Positions 38,518 through 49,032 are shown, counted from the stretch's first letter. The stretch is DNA of 64,000 bases from Burkholderia sp. Bp8992 (GCF_003853705.1 NZ_QTQI01000028.1:1-64000); one strand, 5' to 3'. Made by a program: numbers and translations. Notes: generated by a model not told the origin, from the sequence alone.

Positions 38518-39570
38518 TTACTTGGAAGCCTTGTATTCTATGGCAGACGCAAACTGCTGCAACGTCGCCGGCGGCACTTCGCCGAGCACGGTGATCCAGT
38601 AGTCGCCGCGGCGCTTCACGAGAACGTTCGTTGCACCGGTGCTGCCCGCGCCTTCCTTGCGCGTATTCTTTTCGGCCGGCTCGATGAAAACCGAGATCGT
38701 CGCGAGGCCGTCGGTGAAGACGGCCTGATCGACCGCGATCGGCGGCTCGCCCGCGTCGCGCGCAGCCATCGGCCGGCGCACTTCACGAATCTTCTGGAAG
38801 CCGGCCACACTCGGTGCGAGCTGCCAGCCCTGCGCTTCCATGTCGACCGTCGCGACCGGCGGGCGCACGACCGTCCAGCCGCTCAGGTTGCGCATGCCGG
38901 CCGCGATCGCGGCCTTGTCGCCGCTCGCGCCGCCCGCCTGCAGCTGGGAGAACGCAATCTGCTCGAGCACGTGATCGTTCGCATCGAGCGTCTGCGAACG
39001 CAGCAGCAGCCCGGTGCGCGCGTCGGCCCACAGCTTGTACGTGAAGCGGTATGCATCCTTCGGCACGAGCTCGACGACCTGCGCGTCGATCCCGGCCACG
39101 CGGTCCTTGCCGAGCGACTTCGCGTCGTAGACGGACATCACGTGCTCGCCGCTCGCACCGAGCAGCGCGGGGAACGAGTCGCGCGTCTGACGGCGCTCGA
39201 CCACGCACAGCTTGCGCTCGGGCACGAACGTGTACAGCTCGTCGTTGTGCCGCAGCAGCTTGCGCGGCTTGCCGTCGAGCGTCTCGATCCGCTCGAATTC
39301 ACCGTCGCGGGACGCGACGTGCGCGATGCGCGACGACTGGACATACCCGCCGCGCTGGTAGACGAACGTGCCTTCGTAGCTCTGCTGCTGCGCCGCCTGC
39401 TGGACGCGGTCGAGCCAGTCTGCCGCGCCCTTGCGGGTCGCGACGGGATCGTCCGGTTGCTGGGCGCTGGCAGGAAGGGATTGAACGGACAACAGGGCGG
39501 CTGCGCAAAGCAGGAGGGCCGGCAGCCGCTTCCATCCGGAGATGGCGTGATTCAACTGCAATGTCCGCAT
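38518..39570 (-). CDS. rseB: sigma-E regulator RseB/MucB
   Basis: A 350-residue periplasmic protein that binds RseA and protects it until lipid or lipopolysaccharide fragments accumulate. N-terminal signal peptide (about 1-37), then a LolA-like large domain (about 48-225, with YEGTFVYQRGGYVQSSRI) and a small C-terminal domain. It starts 5 bp after the rseA stop. Confidence 0.93.
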   Translation of the reverse strand: MRTLQLNHAISGWKRLPALLLCAAALLSVQSLPASAQQPDDPVATRKGAADWLDRVQQAAQQQSYEGTFVYQRGGYVQSSRIAHVASRDGEFERIETLDGKPRKLLRHNDELYTFVPERKLCVVERRQTRDSFPALLGASGEHVMSVYDAKSLGKDRVAGIDAQVVELVPKDAYRFTYKLWADARTGLLLRSQTLDANDHVLEQIAFSQLQAGGASGDKAAIAAGMRNLSGWTVVRPPVATVDMEAQGWQLAPSVAGFQKIREVRRPMAARDAGEPPIAVDQAVFTDGLATISVFIEPAEKNTRKEGAGSTGATNVLVKRRGDYWITVLGEVPPATLQQFASAIEYKASK

Positions 39571-39575
39571 CGGGT

Positions 39576-40193
39576 TTATTGGCCTGGCGTGGTGGTCACG
39601 GCTGCGCGGATCAGCGGCATCGAACCCGTGACGACGGGCTGCTGCGCGAATTGCTGGTGCGCTTCAAGATATTGGTCGAGGCTCGCGTCGCGAATGATGT
39701 TGACGTCCTGCAGACCCGGCTGGGCCGATGCCTGCGCCACCGTCACGCGCTGCAGGTTGCCGCCCTGCTGCGCACCGGCCGACGCGACCTGGACGGCGCC
39801 CGGGGCACCGGCCGTCTGCATCTGCGGGACGACGATCCACGTCAGCGTGGCCGCCGCGGCCGCGACCGCGAATGCAGGCACGACGCGCCGGCGCAGCGAC
39901 AGCAGCTTGCGCGCGACCGGCGCGGCCGCTGGCGCGAGCAGGTGCGGCTCGCTTTCGAGCGCAGCCGACATGCGTGCGGTGAACGCGACGCTCAGCGCGG
40001 GCGACAGCGCGAGCTCGTCCGAGCGCAGCGCATCGCCGATCAGGTGGTAATGGGCCCACGCAGCGCGATCCGCGCGGTCGAGCTCAGCCAGAAACTGCCC
40101 GTGTTCCGGGCCATCGAACATTTCGCCGTCGACCAGCGCGGAAAGGCGCTCGCCGCGCGAGCACGCTTGCGATTGCGTATTGACCGACCCCAT
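39576..40193 (-). CDS. rseA: anti-sigma-E factor RseA
   Basis: A 205-residue inner-membrane protein holding sigma-E inactive. The cytosolic RseA_N region (SALVDGEMFDGPEHGQFLAEL, then AWAHYHLIGDALRSD) contacts sigma-E; a helix about 105-122 (AFAVAAAAATLTWIVV) crosses the membrane and the periplasmic part binds RseB. Start 40193 has GGGGAG just upstream; two more ATGs at 40205 and 40214 are possible. Its stop lies 5 bp before rseB. Confidence 0.9.
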   Translation of the reverse strand: MGSVNTQSQACSRGERLSALVDGEMFDGPEHGQFLAELDRADRAAWAHYHLIGDALRSDELALSPALSVAFTARMSAALESEPHLLAPAAAPVARKLLSLRRRVVPAFAVAAAAATLTWIVVPQMQTAGAPGAVQVASAGAQQGGNLQRVTVAQASAQPGLQDVNIIRDASLDQYLEAHQQFAQQPVVTGSMPLIRAAVTTTPGQ

Positions 40194-40279
40194 GATGCTC
40201 CCCATCTTGCACACCCCGTCGTGACTTCACGACTCTAACCGTAACTAGACCCCGACCCGCGTCGTTCCACCCTTGGCGC

Positions 40280-40879
40280 TTACCAGCGCTTGCCTTCGGG
40301 CGTATCGAGCAGCGGACGCAATTTGGCAGCGATTGCTTCGCGCGCACGGAAGATCCGCGACCGGACCGTCCCGATCGGACAGCCCATCATTTCCGCGATC
40401 TCTTCGTAGCTCAGGCCCTCGATCTCGCGCAGCGTGATTGCCTGGCGCAGTTCTTCGGGCAGCAGAGCCATTGCAGCGTTGACCGTCTCGGCAATCTGCT
40501 TGCTCATCAACATCGACTCAGGCGTGTTGATATCCCTTAGTTGGTCTGCATCGGAGAAAGTTTCCGCTTCCTCCGCATCGGCCTCGGTCGAAGTCGGCGC
40601 CCGGCGGCCTTGCGTCGCAAGGTAGTTCTTCGCCGTGTTGACGGCAATTCGGTACAACCACGTATAGAACGCCGATTCGCCGCGAAATTGCGGCAGCGCA
40701 CGATACGCCTTGATGAACGCGTCCTGGGCCACATCCTCGACCTCGGCGGGATCCCGCACGAGGCGCGAGATCAGCCGAATGATCTTCCGGTGGTATTTGG
40801 AGACCAGGAGTTCGAACGCCGCCTTGTCGCCCTTCTGTACGCGCTCGACCAGAGCCTGATCGATTTCTTTTTCACTCAC
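40280..40879 (-). CDS. rpoE: RNA polymerase sigma-E factor
   Basis: A 199-residue group 4 sigma factor (AlgU/RpoE). Region 2 with DVAQDAFIKAYRALPQFRGESAFYTWLYRIA (about 47-77) binds -10 DNA and RNA polymerase; region 4 (about 130-185, LREIEGLSYEEIAEMMGCPIGTVRSRIFRAREA) binds -35. Followed by rseA, rseB, mucD. It governs envelope-stress genes and should autoregulate. Confidence 0.97.
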   Translation of the reverse strand: MSEKEIDQALVERVQKGDKAAFELLVSKYHRKIIRLISRLVRDPAEVEDVAQDAFIKAYRALPQFRGESAFYTWLYRIAVNTAKNYLATQGRRAPTSTEADAEEAETFSDADQLRDINTPESMLMSKQIAETVNAAMALLPEELRQAITLREIEGLSYEEIAEMMGCPIGTVRSRIFRAREAIAAKLRPLLDTPEGKRW

Positions 40880-40970
40880 CTGACAAATCCGTTAACTAGG
40901 GATGCAACGCGGAGCGTTATTGTAGCGTTCCGGCGCCGGCCGCTGGTTACGGTCGGTAACCATGCCGCCG

Positions 40971-41435
40971 TCATGCCCGCCCCGCCGCGCCCGCGGTTCT
41001 CGCCAGCACGGACAGCGCGCTGAACGATGCCGCGTCGAGCGCATCGGCCGGAATCAGCAGCGGCCGGGCCCGCCGGGCGCCCTGCCCGACCGACAGCACC
41101 AGCAGCAGGCTGCTCCAGTGCGCATGGCCCGTCACGCGGCCGCGGGCCAGCAACCGCCCGGTGCGGCCAAACGCCGCAATCTCCCCGAACGCATCGATCC
41201 GCAGCTCGGCCGGCAACCGGCGGGCACAAGCCCGCGCCGCGCATACGGCCAGCAGGGCGGCCGTCACGGCCGACACGCCTGCGCCGGCGGCAGCGCCCGC
41301 GCGCGGCGCCCAGAACAGGTATGCCGACGCGGCAGCCGACGCGACGAATGCGGCCAGCAGGAGATACGACACGGCCGAGGCCCGCAACGCAAAGCGCTGC
41401 GGACGCCCGGCCGGAGCATCGAATGGACTCGTCAA
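40971..41435 (-). CDS. YgfX-like small membrane protein
   Basis: A 154-residue protein with two hydrophobic segments (about 17-40 and 48-68) followed by a soluble tail containing RRLPAELRIDAFGEIAAFGR and HWSSLLLVLSV. Such proteins between fabF and rpoE in beta-proteobacteria are often labelled YgfX-like; I see topology but little motif evidence. It ends 12 bp before fabF's stop on the same strand order and 92 bp before rpoE. Confidence 0.65.
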   Translation of the reverse strand: MTSPFDAPAGRPQRFALRASAVSYLLLAAFVASAAASAYLFWAPRAGAAAGAGVSAVTAALLAVCAARACARRLPAELRIDAFGEIAAFGRTGRLLARGRVTGHAHWSSLLLVLSVGQGARRARPLLIPADALDAASFSALSVLARTAGAAGRA

Positions 41436-41446
41436 GCGATTCGACG

Positions 41447-42679
41447 TCAGACGCGCTTGAACACCAGCGTGCCGTTGGTCCCGCCGAAGCCGAAGTTGTT
41501 CTTCACGGCGACGTCGATCTTCATGTCACGCGCGGTGTTCGCGCAGTAATCGAGATCGCACTCGGGGTCCTGGTTGAAGATGTTGATGGTCGGCGGCGAC
41601 ACGTTGTTGTGCAGCGCCAGCACCGTGAACACCGATTCGAGGCCGCCCGCGCCACCCAGCAGGTGGCCCGTCATCGACTTCGTGGAGTTGACCACCATCT
41701 TGTACGCGTGCTCGCCGAAGGCCGCCTTCACCGCGTCGGACTCGTTCTTGTCGCCCAGCGGCGTCGACGTGCCATGCGCGTTCAGGTACTGGACCTCGTC
41801 GGGGTTCACGCCGGCGTCGCGCAGTGCCGCGACCATGCAGCGGCGCGGGCCGTCCATGTTCGGCGCGGTCATGTGGTACGCGTCGCCCGTCATGCCGAAG
41901 CCCGAGACTTCCGCGTAGATCTTCGCGCCGCGCGCCTTCGCCGCCTCGTACTCCTCGAGCACCATCACGCCGGAACCCTCGCCCAGCACGAAGCCGTCGC
42001 GGTCCTTGTCCCACGGACGCGACGCGGTAGCCGGATCGTCGTTGCGGGTCGACAGCGCGCGTGCTGCCGCGAAACCGCCGATGCCGAGCGGCGACACCGT
42101 CGATTCGGCGCCGCCCGCGACCATCACGTCGGCGTCGCCGGCCTGGATCAGGCGCGCGGCGAGGCCGATGCTGTGCAGGCCGGTCGTGCAGGCCGTCACG
42201 GCCGCGAGGTTCGGGCCCTTCAGGCCGAACATGATGCTCAGGTGGCCCGAGATCATGTTGATGATCGAACCCGGCACGAAGAACGGCGAAATCCGGCGCG
42301 CGCCGCGATCGACGTAGGTCTGGTGCGTATCTTCGATCATCGGCAGGCCGCCGATGCCGGAACCGACCAGCACGCCGATGCGTTCCGCATTGGCTTCAGT
42401 CACTTCCAGCCCGCTGTCCCGGAAGGCCTGGACGCCGGCGGCGATGCCGTAATGGATGAACGTATCCATGTTCCGGGCTTCCTTCGCCGGGATGTACTCC
42501 TCGGCGCTGAAACCCTTCACTTCGCCCGCGAAATGGCAGGCGAGGTTCGACGCATCGAACTTCGTGACGGTGGCGATGCCGGACTTGCCGGCGACGAGAT
42601 TGGCCCAGCCGTCGGCAACACTATTGCCAACAGGCGAAATCAGCCCCAGGCCTGTAACGACAACACGACGGCGGCTCAC
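41447..42679 (-). CDS. fabF: beta-ketoacyl-ACP synthase II
   Basis: A 410-residue condensing enzyme elongating acyl-ACP with malonyl-ACP. Catalytic C164 in AVTACTTGL, His in [11 protein letters not shown] and in [15 protein letters not shown], with final [12 protein letters not shown]. The start is GTG at 42679, where AAGAGG precedes by five bases; the frame open to 42715 lacks an RBS. The hairpin plus T-rich tract between acpP and this gene suggests attenuated expression relative to acpP. Confidence 0.96.
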   Translation of the reverse strand: MSRRRVVVTGLGLISPVGNSVADGWANLVAGKSGIATVTKFDASNLACHFAGEVKGFSAEEYIPAKEARNMDTFIHYGIAAGVQAFRDSGLEVTEANAERIGVLVGSGIGGLPMIEDTHQTYVDRGARRISPFFVPGSIINMISGHLSIMFGLKGPNLAAVTACTTGLHSIGLAARLIQAGDADVMVAGGAESTVSPLGIGGFAAARALSTRNDDPATASRPWDKDRDGFVLGEGSGVMVLEEYEAAKARGAKIYAEVSGFGMTGDAYHMTAPNMDGPRRCMVAALRDAGVNPDEVQYLNAHGTSTPLGDKNESDAVKAAFGEHAYKMVVNSTKSMTGHLLGGAGGLESVFTVLALHNNVSPPTINIFNQDPECDLDYCANTARDMKIDVAVKNNFGFGGTNGTLVFKRV

Positions 42680-42703
42680 GGTAACCTCTTTTCCATTATT
42701 GGA

Positions 42704-42759
42704 TGACAAAAACAAAAGCCACAGTGGCCACAGGAACCAGCCCTGCGAGCCCTGTGGCT
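42704..42759 (-). terminator. partial terminator/attenuator between acpP and fabF
   Basis: On the minus strand, AGCCACAG at one end pairs with CTGTGGCT at the other (arms 42717-42724 and 42752-42759, loop 27 nt that itself can pair), followed by TTTTGTTTTTG. It lies between acpP (ends 42844) and fabF (starts 42679). Such an arrangement would leave acpP mRNA in excess over fabF. Confidence 0.65.
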
Positions 42760-42843
42760 GTTAGTCCGTCCGGCGCGAAGCCGGCAGGATGGCGCGTCAA
42801 TCGCGAAGATCGCGGCGACGTGGCGGACAAGCGCGAAAGGCGC

Positions 42844-43083
42844 TTACGCCTTGACGTTTGCGCGAGCGTAGTCGATCGCTTGCTGAACGGTCGTGATCTT
42901 CTCTGCTTCTTCGTCCGGGATTTCCATGCCGAACTCGTCTTCCAGAGCCATCACCAGCTCGACCGTATCGAGCGAGTCGGCGCCCAGATCGTTCACGAAC
43001 GAAGCTTCGTTCTTGATCTCGGCTTCCGCGACGCCCAGTTGTTCAGCGACGATCTTCTTGACACGTTGTTCGATGTTGTCCAT
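42844..43083 (-). CDS. acpP: acyl carrier protein
   Basis: A 79-residue acidic carrier of growing acyl chains. S37 in [12 protein letters not shown] takes phosphopantetheine from AcpS. Length and sequence match AcpP closely. It sits between fabG and fabF with 144 bp upstream, enough for its own promoter. Confidence 0.99.
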
Positions 43084-43227
43084 TACCCCTCCGAGGGAAA
43101 GTTCAGATTTACAAGTGCGCGCATTTTATCAGGTTTGCTGACGCCAAAACGCGCGTTGGCTTGATGGTCGATCAAGCGCCGATCCGCCTGAAAATCGGGA
43201 TACGGCGCGGATGGTAAACGAAAACCG

Positions 43228-43977
43228 TTACGACATGTACATGCCGCCGTTCACGTGCAGCGTCGTGCCGGTGATATAACCGGCCTGCGGCGATGCGAGG
43301 AACGCGACGGCATGGGCGATGTCTTCCGGGCTGCCGAGGCGGCCGAGCGGAATCTGGGTCTTGAGCGCGGCCTGCTGTTCTTCCGGCAGCGTCTTCGTCA
43401 TGTCGGTATCGATGAAGCCCGGCGCGACGCAGTTCACGGTGATGCCGCGGCTGCCGATCTCGCGCGCGAGCGCACGCGTCATGCCCGCCACGCCGGCCTT
43501 CGCGGCCGCGTAGTTGACCTGACCCGGGTTGCCGGCCGAACCGACCACCGACGTGATGTTGATGATACGGCCGCCGCGCGCCTTCATCATCGGGCGCAGC
43601 ACCGCGCGCGACAGGCGGAACACCGACTTCAGGTTGGTGTCGATCACCGCGTCCCAGTCCTCGTCCTTCATCCGCATCGCGAGCTGGTCCTGCGTGATGC
43701 CCGCGTTGTTGACGAGCACGTTCAGCGCGCCGAATTCCTTCACGGTCGCATCGATCAGCGCCTCGGCGGCGGCTGCGTCGTTGACGTTCAGCACCGCGCC
43801 GCGGCCCGTGACGCCCGCTTCCGCGAATGCCGCGGTGATCGCGGCGGCGCCCGCTTCGCTCGTCGCCGTGCCGATCACCGTCGCGCCCAGGCGCGCGAGT
43901 TCGAGCGCGATCGAACGGCCGATGCCGCGCGACGCGCCGGTCACGATCGCGACCTGTTTATCGAGAGTCTTGTCCAT
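43228..43977 (-). CDS. fabG: 3-oxoacyl-ACP reductase
   Basis: A 249-residue short-chain dehydrogenase that reduces 3-oxoacyl-ACP with NADPH. TGASRGIGRSIA (14-25) binds the cofactor; NNAG, a Ser in SVVGSAGNPG and the Tyr/Lys pair in YAAAKAG form the active site. It ends 36 bp after fabD starts the next; order plsX-fabH-fabD-fabG-acpP-fabF is conserved. Confidence 0.97.
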   Translation of the reverse strand: MDKTLDKQVAIVTGASRGIGRSIALELARLGATVIGTATSEAGAAAITAAFAEAGVTGRGAVLNVNDAAAAEALIDATVKEFGALNVLVNNAGITQDQLAMRMKDEDWDAVIDTNLKSVFRLSRAVLRPMMKARGGRIINITSVVGSAGNPGQVNYAAAKAGVAGMTRALAREIGSRGITVNCVAPGFIDTDMTKTLPEEQQAALKTQIPLGRLGSPEDIAHAVAFLASPQAGYITGTTLHVNGGMYMS

Positions 43978-44013
43978 GAATCGAATATCCGTTTCTTGGG
44001 AAAAGGCGCCGCG

Positions 44014-44946
44014 TCAGGCGGTCACCAGCTTGAGCGCTTCGTCGAGCGACGCCGGATCGAACACCGACGCACCCGTCAGGTTGCCGTCGATGCGCTTCGT
44101 CAGGCCGGTGAGCACCTTGCCCGGACCGCATTCGATCACGTGCGTGACGCCGGTACCGGCGATGTGCTGCACGCACTCGACCCAGCGCACCGGGCCGGCG
44201 GCCTGGCGCACCAGCGCGTCCTTGATCGCGGCCGGATCGCTGATCACGGCCACGTCGATGTTGTTCACGACCGGAATCTGCGGCGCCTTCACGTCGACGT
44301 TCGCGAGATAGTCGCGCAGCTGGTCCGACGCCGGCTTGAGCAGCGACGAATGGAACGGCGCCGACACCGGCAGCGGCAGCGCGCGCTTCGCGCCCTTCGC
44401 CTTCGCGATCTCGCATGCCTTTTCGACCGCGGCCTTGCTGCCTGCGATCACGACCTGCGCGGGCGCATTGAAGTTCACCGCTTCGACGACGCCCGCTTCC
44501 GCAGCCTCGGCGCACACCGCGCGCACCGTATCGTCGTCGAGGCCCAGGATCGCGGCCATGCCGCCCTGGCCGACCGGCACGGCCGTCTGCATCGCCTGCG
44601 CACGGAAGCGCACGAGCGGCACGGCGTCCTTGAACGCGAGCGCACCCGCGGCGACGAGCGCCGTATATTCGCCGAGGCTGTGGCCGGCGACGATCGACGG
44701 CGCCGGACCGCCTGCCTGCTGCCACGCGCGGTAGCACGCATAGGCGGCCGTCAGCATCACGGGCTGCGTATTGGTGGTCAGGTTCAGCTCTTCGGCCGGG
44801 CCTTCGGCGATCAGCTTGCCGAGATCCTGATTGAGTGCATCGGACGCTTCCTGAAGCGTCTCGCGCACGACGGCCAGATCGGCGAATGCGTTGAGCATGC
44901 CGATTGCCTGCGAGCCCTGCCCCGGAAAAACGAATGCAAATTTCAT
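44014..44946 (-). CDS. fabD: malonyl-CoA-ACP transacylase
   Basis: A 310-residue acyltransferase loading malonate onto AcpP. FVFPGQGSQ (N-terminal oxyanion loop), nucleophile Ser in VAGHSLGEY (about 92) and the distant catalytic His in PVSAPFHSSLL. ATG 44946 is the family start (MKFAFVFPGQ), with TGGGGAC upstream. Confidence 0.97.
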   Translation of the reverse strand: MKFAFVFPGQGSQAIGMLNAFADLAVVRETLQEASDALNQDLGKLIAEGPAEELNLTTNTQPVMLTAAYACYRAWQQAGGPAPSIVAGHSLGEYTALVAAGALAFKDAVPLVRFRAQAMQTAVPVGQGGMAAILGLDDDTVRAVCAEAAEAGVVEAVNFNAPAQVVIAGSKAAVEKACEIAKAKGAKRALPLPVSAPFHSSLLKPASDQLRDYLANVDVKAPQIPVVNNIDVAVISDPAAIKDALVRQAAGPVRWVECVQHIAGTGVTHVIECGPGKVLTGLTKRIDGNLTGASVFDPASLDEALKLVTA

Positions 44947-45029
44947 ATCGTCCCCAATTGAATCGATTCGGACGGCGCGCACGAACGGCGCGCCGATGGG
45001 ATCCGCGCGCAGCGGTCGCGCGCCGCGGA

Positions 45030-46019
45030 TCAGAAGCGGAAGACCGACGCGCCCCAGGTGAAGCCGCCGCCGACGCCTTCGATCAGCACGTGCTGGCCAC
45101 GCTGGATGCGACCGTCGCGCACCGCGGTATCGAGCGCCAGCGGGATCGACGCGGCCGACGTGTTGCCGTGCTGGTCGACCGTCACGACCATGCGCTCCTG
45201 CGGCAGGCCGAGCTTGCGGCAGGTACTGGTCATGATGCGGATGTTGGCCTGGTGCGGAATCAGCCAGTCGATCTGCTCGGGCGCGAGATTCGCCTTCGCG
45301 AGCGCCTCGATCGCGACCTTTTCGAGCACGTTGACCGCGAGCTTGAACACGGCCTGCCCGTCCATGTACAGGAACGCGCTGCCCTCGATCACGCCGCGGT
45401 TGACGTTACCCGGCGTGCAGAGGATGTGCGAATAGCTGCCGTCCGCATGCAGCGCGCTGCCGAGCACGCCCGGCTCTTCCGATGCGGACAGGATCACCGC
45501 GCCCGCGCCGTCGCCGAACAGCACGCAGGTCGTGCGGTCCTTGAAGTCGAGAATGCGCGAGAACGTCTCCGCACCGACCACGAGCGCCGTACGGTGCTGG
45601 CCGCTGCGGATGAAGCTGTCGGCCGTCGCCATGGCATATGCGAAGCCCGAACACACGGCCTGCACGTCGAATGCCGCGCCGCCGTTCTTGATGCCGAGCT
45701 TGTTCTGCAGCAGGCACGCGGTGCTCGGGAACACGAAATCGGGGGTCGAAGTCGCGACGATGATCAGGTCGATCGACTGCGGATCGACACCGGCCGCCTC
45801 GATCGCACGACGCGACGCCTCGAGCGCGAGATCGCTCGTCGTGACGTCCGGTGCGGCGAAATGGCGCGCATGGATGCCCGTGCGCGCAACGATCCACTCA
45901 TCGCTCGTCTCGATGCCTTCCTTCGCAAGACGATCGGCCAGCTGCTGGTTCGTGACGCGGTCGGGCGGCAGGTAGCTGCCCGTGCCGAGCACGCGGGAAT
46001 AGAGAGTCGATTGGGCCAT
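45030..46019 (-). CDS. fabH: beta-ketoacyl-ACP synthase III
   Basis: A 329-residue initiator condensing enzyme using acetyl-CoA and malonyl-ACP. Cys in [12 protein letters not shown] (about 122), His in PHQANIRI and Asn in [11 protein letters not shown] form the triad. Its start directly follows the plsX stop with no gap. Confidence 0.97.
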   Translation of the reverse strand: MAQSTLYSRVLGTGSYLPPDRVTNQQLADRLAKEGIETSDEWIVARTGIHARHFAAPDVTTSDLALEASRRAIEAAGVDPQSIDLIIVATSTPDFVFPSTACLLQNKLGIKNGGAAFDVQAVCSGFAYAMATADSFIRSGQHRTALVVGAETFSRILDFKDRTTCVLFGDGAGAVILSASEEPGVLGSALHADGSYSHILCTPGNVNRGVIEGSAFLYMDGQAVFKLAVNVLEKVAIEALAKANLAPEQIDWLIPHQANIRIMTSTCRKLGLPQERMVVTVDQHGNTSAASIPLALDTAVRDGRIQRGQHVLIEGVGGGFTWGASVFRF

Positions 46020-47126
46020 TTATGCTTTAGAGGATTGCGCAGCGGAAGGTTCGGCGTGATGGCCTGCGGCCGGGCTTGCCTGGCCCGCGCCGCCCGCGTC
46101 GTGTTCGCCGTCGCCGAGCGACACCGAATTATCCGCCATCGCGCGCGCGAGGCGCTCCAGCACGCCGTTTTTGACGGCATCATACCCGCGTTTGATCGCC
46201 CACTCAAACGCGTAGGCGTCGGCCGAACCGTGGCTCTTGATCACGAGGCTCTTCAGCCCCAGCAGCGCCGCGCCGTTGTACTGGCGATGGTCGACGCGCT
46301 TCTTGAAACGCATCAGCACCGGCAGCGCGAGCAGCGCCATCAGCTTCGACATCAGCGAACGGCCGAACTCCTCGCGGATGATGTCGGACAGCATCTGCGC
46401 GAGCCCTTCCGACGTCTTCAGCGCGACGTTGCCGACGAAGCCGTCGCACACGATCACGTCGACGGTGCCCTTGTAGATGTCGTTGCCTTCCACGTTGCCG
46501 CGGAAATTGAGCGTACTGGCGCGCAGCAGTTCGCCTGCGCGCTTGATCGTCTCGTTGCCCTTGATGACCTCTTCGCCGATGTTCAGCAGGCCGATCGTCG
46601 GGCGATCCTTGCCTTCGAGCGCGGCCACCAGCGCGTGCCCCATCTCCGCGAACTGCAGCAGGTGCTGCGGCTCGCAGTCGACGTTCGCGCCGAGGTCCAG
46701 CATCATCGTATAGCCGGTCGGGTTCGGCAGCGCGAACGCGATCGCAGGCCGCTCGATGCCGGGCAGCGTCTTGAGTACGTAACGGGAAACCGCCATCAGC
46801 GCGCCGGTATTGCCGGCGGAGATACAGGCCTGCGCCGCGCCATCCTTGACGTGGTTGAGCGCGACACGCATCGAAGAATCCTTCTTCTTGCGCAGCGCCA
46901 CTTCGACAGGGTCGTCCATCGCCACGACTTCGGTGGCGGGAACGATGGTCAGCGCGGGATCGTCGAGGGCTTTCAGCTTCTTCAACTGAGCGCGGATCGC
47001 GCTTTCGATGCCGACGAGCATCAGGTGCGCATCGGGATGCGCGCGGACGAACTTGACTGCCGCGGGAACGGTCACGGACGGGCCGTGGTCGCCTCCCATG
47101 CAATCGATAGTGAGCTTTACGGTCAT
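46020..47126 (-). CDS. plsX: phosphate acyltransferase PlsX
   Basis: A 368-residue enzyme making acyl-phosphate from acyl-ACP for phosphatidic acid synthesis. [18 protein letters not shown] at the N-terminus and SAGNTGALM are typical, together with NIGEE. It heads the fab cluster and lies after the rpmF terminator; a Gly/Ala/Ser-rich C-terminal tail of about 25 residues is present. Confidence 0.96.
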   Translation of the reverse strand: MTVKLTIDCMGGDHGPSVTVPAAVKFVRAHPDAHLMLVGIESAIRAQLKKLKALDDPALTIVPATEVVAMDDPVEVALRKKKDSSMRVALNHVKDGAAQACISAGNTGALMAVSRYVLKTLPGIERPAIAFALPNPTGYTMMLDLGANVDCEPQHLLQFAEMGHALVAALEGKDRPTIGLLNIGEEVIKGNETIKRAGELLRASTLNFRGNVEGNDIYKGTVDVIVCDGFVGNVALKTSEGLAQMLSDIIREEFGRSLMSKLMALLALPVLMRFKKRVDHRQYNGAALLGLKSLVIKSHGSADAYAFEWAIKRGYDAVKNGVLERLARAMADNSVSLGDGEHDAGGAGQASPAAGHHAEPSAAQSSKA

Positions 47127-47150
47127 GGAATGCGACGAATTTCAGGCACA

Positions 47151-47179
47151 AAAAAGCGGCAGTTGAATGCCGCCTTTTT
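47151..47179 (-). terminator. terminator after rpmF
   Basis: GCGGCA/TGCCGC with a 6-nt loop, flanked on the minus strand by T6. It separates yceD-rpmF from plsX, so plsX needs its own start or read-through. Confidence 0.85.
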
Positions 47180-47255
47180 GTTGCGCCAGGAAAGTGTCAA
47201 GCGAACCAGTTGTCACGCGAACGGCGAGCGTAGCGCGCAACGCGTGACTTGACGC

Positions 47256-47435
47256 TTAGTCGTTCTTCGTCTTGACGACTTTCTTGCCGCGATAGTAGCC
47301 GTTCGGGCTGACGTGGTGACGCAGATGCACTTCACCCGTGCTCGGCTCGACTGCCAGCGGCGCTGCCGTCAGGAAATCGTGCGAACGATGCATGCCGCGC
47401 TTCGACGGCGACTTCTTGTTTTGCTGGACTGCCAT
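47256..47435 (-). CDS. rpmF: 50S ribosomal protein L32
   Basis: A 59-residue basic protein starting [18 protein letters not shown] and ending KKVVKTKND. It lacks the zinc-binding Cys of some L32 forms. AGGAGTTAGTC precedes the ATG. The position after the DUF177 gene and before plsX is conserved in Proteobacteria. Confidence 0.98.
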
Positions 47436-47533
47436 GACTAACTCCTAAATAATTTTCCGGATTCTAACACAGCCCGATCCGGCGCTTAACTACCCTGGCC
47501 CAAAGCCCTTACGCCTTCCCGCGCCACAACTGC

Positions 47534-48169
47534 TTAGTGTTTCTTGGTGCCGTCACCGTCCTTCTTCAACGCTTGCAGCGCTGCGAACGGATTCGGCCGT
47601 TTGCCTTCGTCCCCGGCTTCGTCGGACTCCTCGTCCGTCTCTTCCGCGGGACCGCTCGCACCCGACACGAGGCTTTCGTGGACTGCCGGGCAAACCTCGT
47701 GCTTGGGCACGAGCGGCAACGAAAGCAGCAATTCCTCTTCGATCAAGTCGACGAGATCGAACTGGCGTGAGCCCACGATCACATCGGCTTCATCGTCGTC
47801 GAGCGGAAATTCTTCAGCTTCTTCTTCGGTCGCGACGACCCGGTACGTCATGTCGACGTCGAACGTCTGGTCGTACGGGGTCATGCAGCGCTGGCACGTG
47901 AGCCAAGCATGGCCATGCACCGCGAGGCGCAGGTACGGCTGCTGCCCATCGGCGCCGTCGTCCTGCAATTCCTTCTGCGTGAACCCTTCCGCCTGCCAGG
48001 TGAAGACCGTGTCGCGATCTGGCGCGTCCGCCGGCACTTCGTTTAACATGCGCGGCAGTTGCGAGAGGCGCACCGCTCCTGCTGCCTGCCGCCCGCTGCG
48101 GGCGAACTCGAACAGGTCGACCGCGTGCGGGTCAAGCGCCGCCGCAGGTTTGCCAGAAGAAGTGTTCAT
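47534..48169 (-). CDS. yceD: DUF177 family protein YceD
   Basis: A 211-residue protein implicated in 23S rRNA maturation. The family's Cys motif appears as TCQRCMTPYDQTF, and LVDLIEEELLLSLPLVPKHEVCP is the usual acidic segment; the C-terminal tail (about 170-211) is acidic then basic and disordered. Co-transcribed with rpmF 98 bp downstream. Confidence 0.93.
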   Translation of the reverse strand: MNTSSGKPAAALDPHAVDLFEFARSGRQAAGAVRLSQLPRMLNEVPADAPDRDTVFTWQAEGFTQKELQDDGADGQQPYLRLAVHGHAWLTCQRCMTPYDQTFDVDMTYRVVATEEEAEEFPLDDDEADVIVGSRQFDLVDLIEEELLLSLPLVPKHEVCPAVHESLVSGASGPAEETDEESDEAGDEGKRPNPFAALQALKKDGDGTKKH

Positions 48170-48399
48170 GTGCGCTCCTGCCTACAGGCTGACTTGCGAA
48201 TCCGGCTTGCTACCGCTCGCGTACGGCTCATCCGCGGATGACGTACTTTACTTCCGAAGACCCGGCAGGCGCCATCACAACGAAAGCCTGCCGACGAAAA
48301 GCGGGAAAGCATACCTGTTTTACCTTTTGCGGTCAATCACTTAAGCTTGCGTCCGCGCAACGCCGCGCCACACCTGAAGACTCACCGATCCAACCGACC

Positions 48400-49032
48400 A
48401 TGCCGGATACCGTTTGCCGCCCGCCGCGGCTGATTCTCGCCTCCAGTTCCCGTTACCGCCGCGCGCTCCTCGAGCGCCTCGGCGTGCCGTTCGACGTCGT
48501 GTCGCCCGATCTCGACGAAACCCCGCTCGACGGCGAAACGCCGGCCGCGACCGCGCTACGCCTCGCCGGCGCGAAAGCGCGCGCCGTCGCCGCGACGATC
48601 GACGCGCCGGACGGCGTGCTCGTGATCGGGTCAGACCAGGTCGCGACTTTCGACGGCCTGCAGATCGGCAAGCCCGGCACGCACGAGCGCGCCCTCGCGC
48701 AACTCGTGTCGATGCAGGGTCGCGCCGTCGAATTCCACAGCGCGCTTTGCCTGTACGACAGCCGCACGGGCGAAGCGCAGGTCGAGGACGTCGTCACGCA
48801 CGTGCGCTTCCGTTCGCTGCCCGAAGCCGAACTCGACGCGTACCTGCGCGCGGAAACGCCGTACGACGTCGCCGGCAGCGCGAAATCCGAAGGGCTCGGC
48901 ATCGCGCTGCTCGACGCGATCGACTCCGACGACCCGACCGCGCTTGTCGGCCTGCCGCTGATCGCGCTCACGCGGATGCTGCGCGCCGCCGAATACCCGC
49001 TGTTTGCAACCACCCGTGGAGACCGCGCATGA
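48400..49032 (+). CDS. maf: Maf family nucleotide pyrophosphatase
   Basis: A 210-residue ITPase-like enzyme hydrolysing modified nucleotides such as m7GTP (YceF type). [18 protein letters not shown] near the N-terminus, [12 protein letters not shown], and the late [14 protein letters not shown] are diagnostic. Start 48400 fits; the frame runs open from 48238. Divergent to yceD by 230 bp; its stop overlaps the next start (ATGA). Confidence 0.95.
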   Translation: MPDTVCRPPRLILASSSRYRRALLERLGVPFDVVSPDLDETPLDGETPAATALRLAGAKARAVAATIDAPDGVLVIGSDQVATFDGLQIGKPGTHERALAQLVSMQGRAVEFHSALCLYDSRTGEAQVEDVVTHVRFRSLPEAELDAYLRAETPYDVAGSAKSEGLGIALLDAIDSDDPTALVGLPLIALTRMLRAAEYPLFATTRGDRA

